From assembly GCA_051010395.1 (NCBI GenBank), contig JBPCVQ010000332.1, forward strand, positions 1-22,592: DNA of 22,592 bases, in the 5' to 3' direction. Of this stretch, positions 1 through 8,022 are shown in pieces. Both the position numbers and the translations under genes were made by a program. The notes under the pieces were generated by a model. That model saw only the letters and a program-made list of their open reading frames with translations. It was not told where the DNA came from and ran no database searches. How positions within the stretch are numbered: position 1 is the stretch's first letter; each line of letters begins with the position of its first letter. The stretch is from JANQPX01 sp051010395 (GTDB lineage: Bacteria; Pseudomonadota; Alphaproteobacteria; Geminicoccales; Geminicoccaceae).

Positions 1-1
1 T

Positions 2-1168
2 TGCCGGATCGAGGTCGCCAAGGTCGCGGAAATGTTCGCCTATTATGGTGGTTGGGCCGACAAGCTGCATGGCGAGGTCATTCCCGTTCCCTCCGGACAT
101 CTGAACTACACCTTGCGCGAACCCCTAGGCGTCGTCTTTCAAATCACCCCCTGGAACGCACCCATCTTCACCGCGGGCTGGCAGATCGCACCCGCGATCG
201 CCACCGGCAATGGCGTCGTCATCAAGCCGAGCGAGCTGACCCCTTTGACGACGGTCGCGTTGGTCCTGCTGGCAGAGAAAGCCGGGCTGCCAAGTGGCCT
301 TGTGAATGTTCTCTGCGGTTTGGGGCCGACCACCGGGCAGACAGCCATCGAACATGAGGCCGTCCGAAAAGTTATCTTCGTCGGCTCTCCGGAAACCGGA
401 CGGCGGGTTGCCGTCTCGGCAGCAGGGGCCTTAAAGCCGGCGGTTCTGGAACTGGGCGGGAAGTCCGCCAATATCGTCTTTGAAGACGCCAATCTGCAGC
501 ATGCCTGTCTCGGCGCGCAGGCGGCGATTTTCTCCGGCGCCGGACAGAGCTGTGTCGCCGGTTCACGGTTGCTGGTCCAGCGCGCGGTGCATGCGGAGCT
601 GTTGGAGATGCTATCGAACGGCATGAATGTGATCCGGCTCGGTGATCCCCTGGATGAGACAACCGAGATCGGACCGATCAGCAATGCGCGCCAATTGGCG
701 CATATCAGCGGCATGATCGATGGTGCCCGCATCGAAGGCGCTGAAATCCTCACCCGCCCCTCCCGGCCGGATGCTGGCTTCTTCGTGCCGCCTACGGTTC
801 TTCGCGGCCTCACCAACCAGGCCGACGCGGCGCAGAACGAGATCTTCGGTCCGGTGGTGACAGCGATCCCCTTCGACGATGCGGAGGAGGCGATCCAGAT
901 CGCCAACGACACCTCCTTCGGGCTCGCCGGCGCCGTCTGGACGGGAGATGTCGGGCGGGCGCATCGGGTCGCCGAGGCGGTTCGTGCCGGCACGTTCTGG
1001 ATCAACAGCTACAAGGCGATCCACGTCTCCTCGCCATTCGGCGGATCCCTCAACTCCGGCTTCGGACGCTCGAGCGGCACCGATGCTCTCATGGAATACA
1101 CGGCTGCAAAGAGCGTCTGGCTGGATAGCGCCGCCACGCCCAGAATAGCCTTCGGCTACGTCTCCTAA
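2..1168 (+). CDS. Aldehyde dehydrogenase (NAD(P)-dependent), 5'-truncated by the window edge
   Basis: This enzyme oxidises an aldehyde to the carboxylic acid with NAD(P)+ in the cytoplasm. The reading frame is open from base 2 and the residues before the first internal ATG (base 32) already fit the family (EVAKVAEMF, then WADKLHG). The gene therefore begins left of the window and about 100 N-terminal residues are missing. Visible ALDH landmarks are TPWNAP (cofactor and oxyanion-hole Asn), KPSELTP, the general-base Glu in ELGGK (codon 449-451), the catalytic Cys in GQSCVAG (codon 551-553), EIFGPV and the C-terminal PFGG segment. All catalytic residues seen are intact. The family resemblance is to betaine- or aminoaldehyde-type dehydrogenases, but the substrate cannot be read from sequence. 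The glyoxalase-like gene follows after a 190-base gap on the same strand, and both converge on the amide-importer operon. Confidence 0.93.
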   Translation, partial: CRIEVAKVAEMFAYYGGWADKLHGEVIPVPSGHLNYTLREPLGVVFQITPWNAPIFTAGWQIAPAIATGNGVVIKPSELTPLTTVALVLLAEKAGLPSGLVNVLCGLGPTTGQTAIEHEAVRKVIFVGSPETGRRVAVSAAGALKPAVLELGGKSANIVFEDANLQHACLGAQAAIFSGAGQSCVAGSRLLVQRAVHAELLEMLSNGMNVIRLGDPLDETTEIGPISNARQLAHISGMIDGARIEGAEILTRPSRPDAGFFVPPTVLRGLTNQADAAQNEIFGPVVTAIPFDDAEEAIQIANDTSFGLAGAVWTGDVGRAHRVAEAVRAGTFWINSYKAIHVSSPFGGSLNSGFGRSSGTDALMEYTAAKSVWLDSAATPRIAFGYVS

Positions 1169-1358
1169 GTGGCGTGGCCACCTCATTTGGTTCCCACCGC
1201 ATGTGCTGAAAGCGCCAAGATGTCCACGGGTATGCGAGCCTGTCTCGGGAAAGCTGCGGGGGCTTTCGTGCCAGGCACACCACTGGGTGGCGTTGCCAAA
1301 TCATCGGGTTCTGCGGGGCGCTTTTTGGGGTCATGTTCATGATGAGGAAGTGCGGGAA

Positions 1359-2240
1359 ATGAACGCCTCGTTCGGCATCGATCATCCGCTGATTGCGGTC
1401 AATGATATCGAAGGCCTAAGGGACAGGATGATCTCACTCGGCTTCAACATGACCGCCGTCGGTAAGCATCCCTGGGGCACCAGCACCAGCCTTGCAATGT
1501 TCGAGGGTTGCCTGATCGAAATCATGGGGATCTATGATGAGGGCTTGCTGGACGAGATCCCCGCCGGCGACTTTTGCTTCGGCCGTCATGTCCACACCCA
1601 TCTTCGAGAACGCGAGGGCATCGCGCTCACGGCGCTGCACAGCACGGATTCCATGGCCGACGCCAAACACGCCGAGGAGGCCGGATTTACGTTGAGCGGC
1701 CACCTCGAGTTTGGCCGCGACGTGACATTGCCGAACGGCGAGACCGGGCGCACCAAGACGACGCTTGCCCTCATGCCGGATGCGAGATGGCCGCGCCTTT
1801 CTTTTTTCCTTTGCCAGCAGCACCGGCCCGAGCTGATCTACGTCCCCGAATGGCTGAACCATCCGAACACGGTTTTCGGTATTTGCGGCATGACGATCCT
1901 GGCTGAGACCGGGGACCACAAAGCCTTGATCGGCAAGCTCGAAGGCCTCTACGGAACAACCGAAAAGATCGACGGTGGTTTCAAAGTCGGCACGGCGAAT
2001 GGCCCCATTCGGATACAGTCAGGACGGGCCGTCGAAAACGACTTCGGCACGCTCCCGAGCGCCATCGCAGACAGCAGCGCCCCCTGCATCGTCGCCTTGG
2101 ACCTGCGATACAGGAATGAAGAAGAGCTTCGCCGGTGGATCGCAAATAGCGGTCTCGACTGCCGGCAAGCCGGTGAAACGCTCACCCTGACCAGATCGGT
2201 GGAGACGGGCAACACGTTCTTGCGGTTCCGTCGATCGTAG
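1359..2240 (+). CDS. Glyoxalase-like (VOC superfamily) protein
   Basis: This is a 293-residue cytoplasmic protein of the glyoxalase-like type (Glyoxalase_3-like fold in my judgement). It opens with FGIDHPLIAVNDIEGL, the usual first strand and helix of a VOC module, followed by GFNMTAVGKHPWGTSTSLAMF and a second half around NTVFGICGMTILAET. Candidate metal ligands are His9 near the start, and His and Glu residues in LIEIMGIYDE and the second module. The catalytic reaction is not known. I chose the ATG at 1359 because GAGG at 1344-1347 sits upstream at reasonable spacing and the VOC similarity begins at once. The frame stays open back to 1203, but those 52 residues (Cys/Arg/His-rich) look non-coding. 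The 3' end lies 37 bases from the convergent end of the dimethylformamidase-like gene. The adjacent aldehyde dehydrogenase suggests small-molecule catabolism. Confidence 0.8.
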   Translation: MNASFGIDHPLIAVNDIEGLRDRMISLGFNMTAVGKHPWGTSTSLAMFEGCLIEIMGIYDEGLLDEIPAGDFCFGRHVHTHLREREGIALTALHSTDSMADAKHAEEAGFTLSGHLEFGRDVTLPNGETGRTKTTLALMPDARWPRLSFFLCQQHRPELIYVPEWLNHPNTVFGICGMTILAETGDHKALIGKLEGLYGTTEKIDGGFKVGTANGPIRIQSGRAVENDFGTLPSAIADSSAPCIVALDLRYRNEEELRRWIANSGLDCRQAGETLTLTRSVETGNTFLRFRRS

Positions 2241-2277
2241 CAGTCAGCAGGTCACCAACGGCTTCAATCTGTGATCT

Positions 2278-4599
2278 CTATCGCCACTGCTTTTCTTCTG
2301 CCGTCCAGTGGGCGCCCGGTAGCGGTCCCGATTTCGCGAAGGCATCGACGACATTCTTCAAAAGCCTGGAGCAATTGTTGTCGAACTTGTCGTGCGGCAG
2401 GGACTGGCCGAAACCAATCGAGCCGGTCGAGAACACCGCGCCGTCGTTCGGTGCGTCGAAAATCACCATGTCGGCACGCACCCGGTAGTCCGTTGTGCCT
2501 GTAGCGCCGGGATAGTTGAACATCAACTCTTCCTGCACGAGCATATAGTTGTCGCTGTGACCGCCTGAGGAGGCGAGAATCAGGGTGTGCGGCGGCGTGC
2601 CGAGCGTGAGGTCGTAGCGGTCGACCTCGATGCCGGCAGCACCGTGATGGGCGAGGCCGAAATCGCCGATAATCTCGCCCTCGATGCCCTCGAAGATCCA
2701 GTCGACCCGGCGGTGCCAGCTGTCGGGCATGCGCCGGTAAGGTCGCGCGGTCTCGAAGCCCTGGGCGATGAAGCCGACGCCAGTTAGCTTCTGCGGGGCG
2801 CGGCCGGCATGACGCCAAAGTCCGCTGCGCTCGCCGCCGCTCGCGAGATAATGCTCGCCGGGCCGAGCCTGCCAGGCGCGGGTGCCGGCCTCCAGCTTGC
2901 GGACTTCCATGCACCAGGGCTCGCCCTCGCGAAAGCCGACATGCCAATAGTAGCCGTTGCCGCCCATATAAATGTAGCGCCCGCCTGCGGCGACATAGTC
3001 CTCGGTCGCATCGAGCATGCGCTCGGAATAATATTCCGGGTGACTGCCGGTGATCACGCAGTTGTAGGGAGCGAGCGCCGCCTCGCCTTCGCGATGCAAG
3101 TCTTCATCGGTAACGATCTCGTAATCGTAGTCCTGGTGCTCCAGCCAGGCGATGATCGAGAGGTCGGCCGGGAACTGCCAGGTGATGCCCATGGCGGCGA
3201 TCCGGCATTTCGGACGCATATTGAGGATCGGGCGCAAATAGGACGTATAGCAGACGCCGCCGCCGTCCGCGTGAACATCGTAGGTCGAGAGGCCGAAGTC
3301 GGGAGTCTGGTAGAGCTCGATGTCGACCTCGGAGACGATCGGCGGCTGGCCCATGATCGGCTGCACCATCTGGCTGTCGAAGCTCAGATGCTCGTTGGCA
3401 TAAGCGAGGTAGCTGGCGGTCGGCACCAGAAAGGCGATCTTCGCCTTCGGCACCGATGGTCGGACGAAGAAAACGATATATTCCTCGCCCAGCCCTTCCC
3501 CTCTTCCCGCTCTGAGACGAACTGCATAAGCACCGCTCTTGAGATCAGGCACCGTAAAGTTACGGCTCGGCTCCCAGCCGCAGTCGATGATCGCATCGCT
3601 GTGGAATTCGATGCCGCCGAATTCCTCGGGTGCCAGACGAAAGCAGTCGTTCCGCCCTTTCCAGTTGTAGCCGGTCATGGCGCGGACCGGACGATTGCAG
3701 CCCAGGGCGTTCAGCTCGTTAGGTCCGATGTCGATCACCTCGTCACCGATGCCCCAATCGGTATAGCCGATGGTCGTGTCCCAAAACGCGACGACGCCGT
3801 CCATGGAGGAGGGCTTGCCTTGATCGCGGATGTGATCGAGCTCGGCTCGGTTAAGCGCGCGGTCGAACACGCCGTGGCGATCGATCTTGCCGTTGAAGGT
3901 CTGGGCGATGAAGTGGCCGCGAAGCTCATGCCAGTCGCGAGCGCCTGCGGTGATGAACGGAACGTCTGGACCATTCTTCGCCCTAAAGCGGAAGCTTTCC
4001 TGGACATGCGATCGATAGTCGACCGGGGCGACCTTGCCGAGCCGGTTGTTGTAGCGGCCGAGGATGGGCTCTTGATACAGGGTGGCAGCCCCGCTGCCGG
4101 CATCGAAGGTCGCGGCGACGAAGTACCAGACATGGCGCATCAGCGGCACTTCGGCGCCGAGATAATCGACCTCCCGGCCATCGCCGACACCAAATTCCAG
4201 AACACCCTTTTGATTGAGCCAAAGAGCGAAGCCTTCATTCTTGTAAATGTCCCAACGTCCAAGTAGAGCCTGGCGGATGCCGTCCCCATGCATGATCGGA
4301 TGGACGAAGGCGCAAAGCGTGAGGCTGCCGTCGATGGCGAATTTTTTTGACGGATCATCAACGGTCAGAAAATTGCCGACCTGAGTGAACTGCTTTTTGA
4401 CGGACCAGCTACCGTCCAGCTCGGAGGCGATTTCCTCTTCCATGAAACCGGGGCCGGCCGGATGCTCATCGCCGTGTATCAGGCGGACGAGTTGGGCTTC
4501 GGCTTCGGTGGTGCCGTCGGCATGGGCGTAGAAGGTGATGTCGTCGCCGGGCTTGACCGAGATCTTGTTCGCGTAACCAAAAACCTTGATCTCAGCCAT
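2278..4599 (-). CDS. dmfA2: N,N-dimethylformamidase-like large (beta) subunit
   Basis: This is a 773-residue homologue of the DMFase large subunit (known members are about 760 residues), which hydrolyses N,N-dimethylformamide to formate and dimethylamine. Regions seen are an N-terminal beta segment (about 1-90), a LamG/concanavalin-like insertion (about 95-260; GFALWLNQKG, WYFVAATFD) and the large C-terminal catalytic domain (about 385-760). DMFase uses a mononuclear iron held by two Tyr and one Glu. Good candidates here are Tyr397 or Tyr400 in SYLAYANEHL, Tyr440 in STYDVHADGG and Glu522 in GSHPEYYSER, close to the published numbering I recall for the Paracoccus enzyme (399, 440, 521). There is no signal peptide, so it should be cytoplasmic. 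AGAGG precedes the ATG by about 11 bases. It is the last gene of the operon, 44 bases after the permease gene whose C-terminus resembles the DMFase small subunit. The true amide substrate may differ from DMF. Confidence 0.88.
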   Translation of the reverse strand: MAEIKVFGYANKISVKPGDDITFYAHADGTTEAEAQLVRLIHGDEHPAGPGFMEEEIASELDGSWSVKKQFTQVGNFLTVDDPSKKFAIDGSLTLCAFVHPIMHGDGIRQALLGRWDIYKNEGFALWLNQKGVLEFGVGDGREVDYLGAEVPLMRHVWYFVAATFDAGSGAATLYQEPILGRYNNRLGKVAPVDYRSHVQESFRFRAKNGPDVPFITAGARDWHELRGHFIAQTFNGKIDRHGVFDRALNRAELDHIRDQGKPSSMDGVVAFWDTTIGYTDWGIGDEVIDIGPNELNALGCNRPVRAMTGYNWKGRNDCFRLAPEEFGGIEFHSDAIIDCGWEPSRNFTVPDLKSGAYAVRLRAGRGEGLGEEYIVFFVRPSVPKAKIAFLVPTASYLAYANEHLSFDSQMVQPIMGQPPIVSEVDIELYQTPDFGLSTYDVHADGGGVCYTSYLRPILNMRPKCRIAAMGITWQFPADLSIIAWLEHQDYDYEIVTDEDLHREGEAALAPYNCVITGSHPEYYSERMLDATEDYVAAGGRYIYMGGNGYYWHVGFREGEPWCMEVRKLEAGTRAWQARPGEHYLASGGERSGLWRHAGRAPQKLTGVGFIAQGFETARPYRRMPDSWHRRVDWIFEGIEGEIIGDFGLAHHGAAGIEVDRYDLTLGTPPHTLILASSGGHSDNYMLVQEELMFNYPGATGTTDYRVRADMVIFDAPNDGAVFSTGSIGFGQSLPHDKFDNNCSRLLKNVVDAFAKSGPLPGAHWTAEEKQWR

Positions 4600-4643
4600 T
4601 TTTTCTTTGACCTCTGTTCTTCTTTTTCAAGCGAGCCCTCATC

Positions 4644-6284
4644 TCAGGACTCCAGGAGATCCTGAACGCGCCGCATGAAGAGGACGTGATACGCCTCCTC
4701 CGGCGAACCATAGATCGCGTCCTCGACCAGGCGAGGCGCCACGCCGCGCACACCTGATATCGCGACAATGCGATACGCCTTGAACGGCTCGACCACGGTG
4801 ATCGCGTATTTCTCTTCCTGAGGCTGACGGCGAAAATAGGTGAGCACACGCTCCAACGCCTCACTGTGCTGGCCCAGCGGGTTTGCCTTGTGCTCCTCGA
4901 TCAGCTCATCGGTGATCAGCCGCTTCAGGAAATCCCGCTGCATCTTGTCGTAACGGCGAAAATAGATCTCGTCCTTATCCGCCGTCTCGGTCGCCTCTTC
5001 CGGAAGCATCTCGCCGCCTTTCTCCGCTCGTGATGAGCGGTTCTCGCTCTTCTTCTTGTCGCGCCATGCCTGGAATTGTTCCTTGATACCGAACAGACCG
5101 CGGCGCAGGAACAGCACGGTCAACAGCATCAAGAGACCGATCAGCACGAAACGGATCGGCCCGAGATCGACCAGGACACGGTCGATGAACACAACGATCA
5201 GCGTGCCGACCACGGCACCTTCCGCCGTGCCCAGCCCGCCGATCACCATCATGGCGAGCGACAGGAGGATGGTGTCGAAGGAAAACAGATTGGGGGACAC
5301 GCCCTTGAAGTGGGCGGTGTAGAAGCCGCCAATGAAACCGAGCGCTGTCGACGAGATCAAGAAAACCTGGATGCGGGCGGCGCGGTAGTTGACGCCGCAG
5401 GCCTCGGCGAAGGCTTCGCGTTTTTCCGGCGCCATGCGCAGCACGCGGCCGAGGCGCTTGCCGTTGACGAAGCGGAACAGGACGAGGGCGGCGAGCATCA
5501 GCGCGAAGCAGACATAATAGCCGAGAAGGAGCTGTCCTTCCTGGCTCCAGGCTTCGGGGATGTAGCCGTCAGCGCCGTAGAGCCCACCGGTGGCCGAGCC
5601 GAAGAGGCGGGACTGGAGCACATAGACACGGCAGAGTTCGACTAGGCCGAGGGTGAGGAGTGCGTAGTAGAAGCCGTCGAGCCGGTTGGCAGGCAAGGCG
5701 ATGATGATGCCGAAGATCAAGCCAATGATGCTGCCGATCAACGGCAGGGACCACCAGGGAAGTCCCATCTGAATTGAGAAGTAGGCGGCGCCATAGCCCG
5801 CGGCGCCGACCACGGCATAGCTCGCGAGCGAGTAAATCTGGGCGGTGCCGATGATCAGCATCCAGCAGAGATTGATCGCAGCATAGATGCCGAAGATGGC
5901 GCCTGCTGTGAGCAGCGCATTTTGTTGGTTCTCCGGCACGAACAGCGGTGCCATCATCAGTGCAATCAGACCAAGCACCCACCAGATCGGCCGCTTGTCC
6001 GCGATCGTCTTCTGGCGACGCAGCGTCTTCGAATTGTACGCGCCACGGATGTCGAGCATGCGCCTGCGGGTCGGCCACCAGCGGGGCCGCGACCAGGTGC
6101 GTTCGCCGTGGCCTGGCCATTTATAATAATAGCGCAGCCTGCCGACCGCATGGGTCGGAACCTTGTAGCTCTCCGTCTCCTCCCATGTCTCGGTTGGCCG
6201 GCGATAGGCGGCGGTCGGCACATCAGGCGGCGGCTCGCGGTCGGGATCAAACGCCTGGACGGGGTTTTTCCAATGCGTCGCCAT
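4644..6284 (-). CDS. livM: LivM-type ABC permease fused to a DMFase small-subunit (DmfA1-like) domain
   Basis: This 546-residue protein has three parts. Residues 1-98 are a hydrophilic N-terminal extension rich in Trp, Arg, Tyr and Pro (for example YYYKWPGHG, RPRWWPTRRR). Residues about 99-400 are a LivM-type permease with some 8-10 hydrophobic segments, including the family region ANRLDGFYYALLTLG, the cytoplasmic loop AFAEACGVNYRAARIQ and IGGLGTAEGAVVG. Residues 401-435 are a charged linker. Residues about 436-546 read like the alpha subunit of N,N-dimethylformamidase: LIEEHKANPLG, LERVLTYFRRQP, AYRIVAIS and EEAYHVLFMRRVQD all have close counterparts in DmfA1 as I remember it (about 132 residues). 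I chose the ATG at 6284, with GAGGAAA upstream; the frame also opens at a TTG at 6320. The preceding livH ends 111 bases upstream and the DmfA2-like gene follows. The permease call is firm and the fused domain is strongly supported by motif recall, not by a search. Confidence 0.9.
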   Translation of the reverse strand: MATHWKNPVQAFDPDREPPPDVPTAAYRRPTETWEETESYKVPTHAVGRLRYYYKWPGHGERTWSRPRWWPTRRRMLDIRGAYNSKTLRRQKTIADKRPIWWVLGLIALMMAPLFVPENQQNALLTAGAIFGIYAAINLCWMLIIGTAQIYSLASYAVVGAAGYGAAYFSIQMGLPWWSLPLIGSIIGLIFGIIIALPANRLDGFYYALLTLGLVELCRVYVLQSRLFGSATGGLYGADGYIPEAWSQEGQLLLGYYVCFALMLAALVLFRFVNGKRLGRVLRMAPEKREAFAEACGVNYRAARIQVFLISSTALGFIGGFYTAHFKGVSPNLFSFDTILLSLAMMVIGGLGTAEGAVVGTLIVVFIDRVLVDLGPIRFVLIGLLMLLTVLFLRRGLFGIKEQFQAWRDKKKSENRSSRAEKGGEMLPEEATETADKDEIYFRRYDKMQRDFLKRLITDELIEEHKANPLGQHSEALERVLTYFRRQPQEEKYAITVVEPFKAYRIVAISGVRGVAPRLVEDAIYGSPEEAYHVLFMRRVQDLLES

Positions 6285-6395
6285 CGCTAGGGATATTTCC
6301 TCAATAGTTCGCACCCGCAAAACGACCTTGAAAACTTGGCTGCAGACCGCCGATTTGGGCCATAACAGTGGGAAGTAATTGATGTGGTCATACCA

Positions 6396-7277
6396 CTAAG
6401 CCTCCCGAGCGCGATCAAGGATGCCGGCGATGCCGCGCGGCCGGATCAGGAGGATGGTGATGATCAGCAGAAACTGGGTGATCAGCACATATTGGCCGCC
6501 GAGCGCCACCGAGGTCAGCGCCTCGTTGAAGCCGAGCAAGATGGCGGCGAGTACAGCCCCCTGTACGCTGCCGAGCCCGCCGCAAAGGGCGACGGCGAGG
6601 CCCTTGATCATCGGCGTGATGCCGGCGAAAGGGGCGACGTAGTAGGTCTGCGAGAGAAGCACTGCCGCGAGACCGGCAAGCCCGCCGGTGATCGACATGA
6701 CATAAAAGCCGGTGCGTCTGACGCCGATGCCGACCAGCGCCGCGGCGTGCGGGTTCATCATCATCGCACGGATTTCGAGACCGCGGCGCGAGGAGCGCAT
6801 CCACATCAGGACGATCGTCAGCAGCAGGATGGAGGAAACGATCGCGCCGACCTTGTCCGAGGTCAGCACAACGCCGAGGATCTCGACTTTCCAAAAGCCG
6901 AACAATGACGGCAAGCTCTTGGAGCGCGGGCCGAAATACCAGAGCAGTGCCTGATTGCCGATCAGACTGATGGCGAGCGTCGCGATCATGCCGCGCACGG
7001 TGAAATTCGGTTTGTCGTGGATCGGAATGAAGGCGAGTGCGCAAACGAGAAGACCGCCGACCGCGCCGGTCAGGATACCAGCGCCCATTACCAGAAAGCC
7101 ATTGGCCCCGAGAAATTGTGCGGTTAGCCATGCGCCGTAGCCGGACATGGCGAAGATGAAACCGTAGGCGAGGTTGATCAGCCCGAGGCTGGACCAGGTG
7201 ATCGAGATGCCGATCGCTAGCGTGCCGTAAATGCAGGCGAGCGTGATACCATTGGCGATGACGAAGCCCCAGTTCAT
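6396..7277 (-). CDS. livH: LivH-type branched-chain amino acid/amide ABC importer permease
   Basis: This 293-residue integral inner-membrane protein is the second permease of a LivHMGF-type (HAAT) importer. It has about eight hydrophobic segments, the N-terminal family feature GLINLAYGFIFAMSGYGAWL, the loop RAMMMNPHAAALVGIGVRR that contacts the ATPases, and the C-terminal KGLAVALCGGLGSVQGAVLA motif. I chose the ATG at 7277 (MNWGFVIANG) because it lies one base after the stop of the ATPase gene upstream, which implies translational coupling. The longer frame back to 7343 would overlap that gene and adds a Pro/Arg-rich stretch. The substrate is not determined by the sequence. The operon partner is a DMFase-like hydrolase, so an amide is a better guess than leucine. 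Confidence 0.93.
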   Translation of the reverse strand: MNWGFVIANGITLACIYGTLAIGISITWSSLGLINLAYGFIFAMSGYGAWLTAQFLGANGFLVMGAGILTGAVGGLLVCALAFIPIHDKPNFTVRGMIATLAISLIGNQALLWYFGPRSKSLPSLFGFWKVEILGVVLTSDKVGAIVSSILLLTIVLMWMRSSRRGLEIRAMMMNPHAAALVGIGVRRTGFYVMSITGGLAGLAAVLLSQTYYVAPFAGITPMIKGLAVALCGGLGSVQGAVLAAILLGFNEALTSVALGGQYVLITQFLLIITILLIRPRGIAGILDRAREA

Positions 7278-7278
7278 C

Positions 7279-8022
7279 TCAATGATCCCGCCTGGTTTGA
7301 TAGGAAAGGGATGCCGAGGCCTCGCCCTTGAGCTTGCCGGCATGCATGCCGATCACGCGGTCGACCCGGCCCTCTAGAATGGCGACGTTCTGTTCGGCGA
7401 TCACCATGGCGGCGTCGCCGAGCTCAACGCTCATCAACGCATCAATCACGCCCTTACCGATCTTGGGGGCGAGGCCAAGCGAGGGTTCATCAACCAGGTA
7501 AAGGGACGCTTCCGCCATCAGCCCGCGCCCTAGCGCCACCATGCGCCGCTCGCCACCGGAGAGGCGGCCGACCGGAGTTTTCATGAGAGCTTTGAGCGGC
7601 GGAAAAATGGCGAGAATTCTTTCCTTGCGCGCCCCGCGTTCCCGCCAAGCTTTCGGTGTGAAGGCGCCGCTGTCCAGATGTTCCTCCACGGAGAGCCCAT
7701 GAAAAATCTCGTCGCCTTGCGGAATGAGCGCGAGCCCCTGACGCACCACCAGATGCGTGTAGCGACCGGGGCCCTGGCTTCGTGTGCGCCCGACCTCGAC
7801 GCCGTTCAGCCGGATCGATCCACGCTGCCAGCCGGTGAGCCCGGCGATCGCGAGAAAGAGCGTCGACTTGCCATGGCCGTTCAGCCCGACCAGGCCGATG
7901 CGTTCGCCGCTTTGGACGATGAAGTCGAGATCGTGAATGACACGCATCGGGCCATAGCCTGCGGAGAGACCGTTGACATGCAGCACCTCGCGCTTTTCGC
8001 CATGCCCCGTTTGCGCGCTCAT
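7279..8022 (-). CDS. livF: LivF-type ABC transporter ATP-binding protein
   Basis: This is a 247-residue cytoplasmic ATPase of the HAAT importer. Visible motifs are Walker A GLNGHGKST (46-54), a Q-loop region near 102 (PQGDEIFHGL), a canonical signature LSGGERR (154-160), Walker B LYLVDEP (174-180) followed by SLGLAP, and the LivF-typical VIAEQN with a Gln-Asn pair at 211-212. The order GLALIPQGDEIF is characteristic of the LivF branch. Its ATG overlaps the stop of the LivG-type gene by four bases (ATGA), and its own stop is one base from livH. The three genes are therefore tightly co-translated. The protein should pair with the LivG-type subunit, whose signature motif is degenerate; the canonical signature is supplied by this subunit. 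Confidence 0.95.
   Translation of the reverse strand: MSAQTGHGEKREVLHVNGLSAGYGPMRVIHDLDFIVQSGERIGLVGLNGHGKSTLFLAIAGLTGWQRGSIRLNGVEVGRTRSQGPGRYTHLVVRQGLALIPQGDEIFHGLSVEEHLDSGAFTPKAWRERGARKERILAIFPPLKALMKTPVGRLSGGERRMVALGRGLMAEASLYLVDEPSLGLAPKIGKGVIDALMSVELGDAAMVIAEQNVAILEGRVDRVIGMHAGKLKGEASASLSYQTRRDH

Noticed and set aside
139..1005. Long minus-strand open frame (288 codons) inside the aldehyde dehydrogenase
   Set aside because: It is antisense to a gene with all ALDH motifs and its translation is Ser/Pro/Ala-rich with no domain; a shadow of high-GC codon use.
1248..1290. Small hairpins before the VOC gene (GAAAGC/GCTTTC; CACCAC/GTGG)
   Set aside because: Short stems, no T-run and no arrangement suggesting a riboswitch or terminator.
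2809..4266. 485-codon plus-strand frame opposite the DMFase-like gene
   Set aside because: It lies wholly antisense to a well-supported gene, and its Asp/Val/Ala/Gly-rich translation shows no motif; expected from GC skew at third positions.
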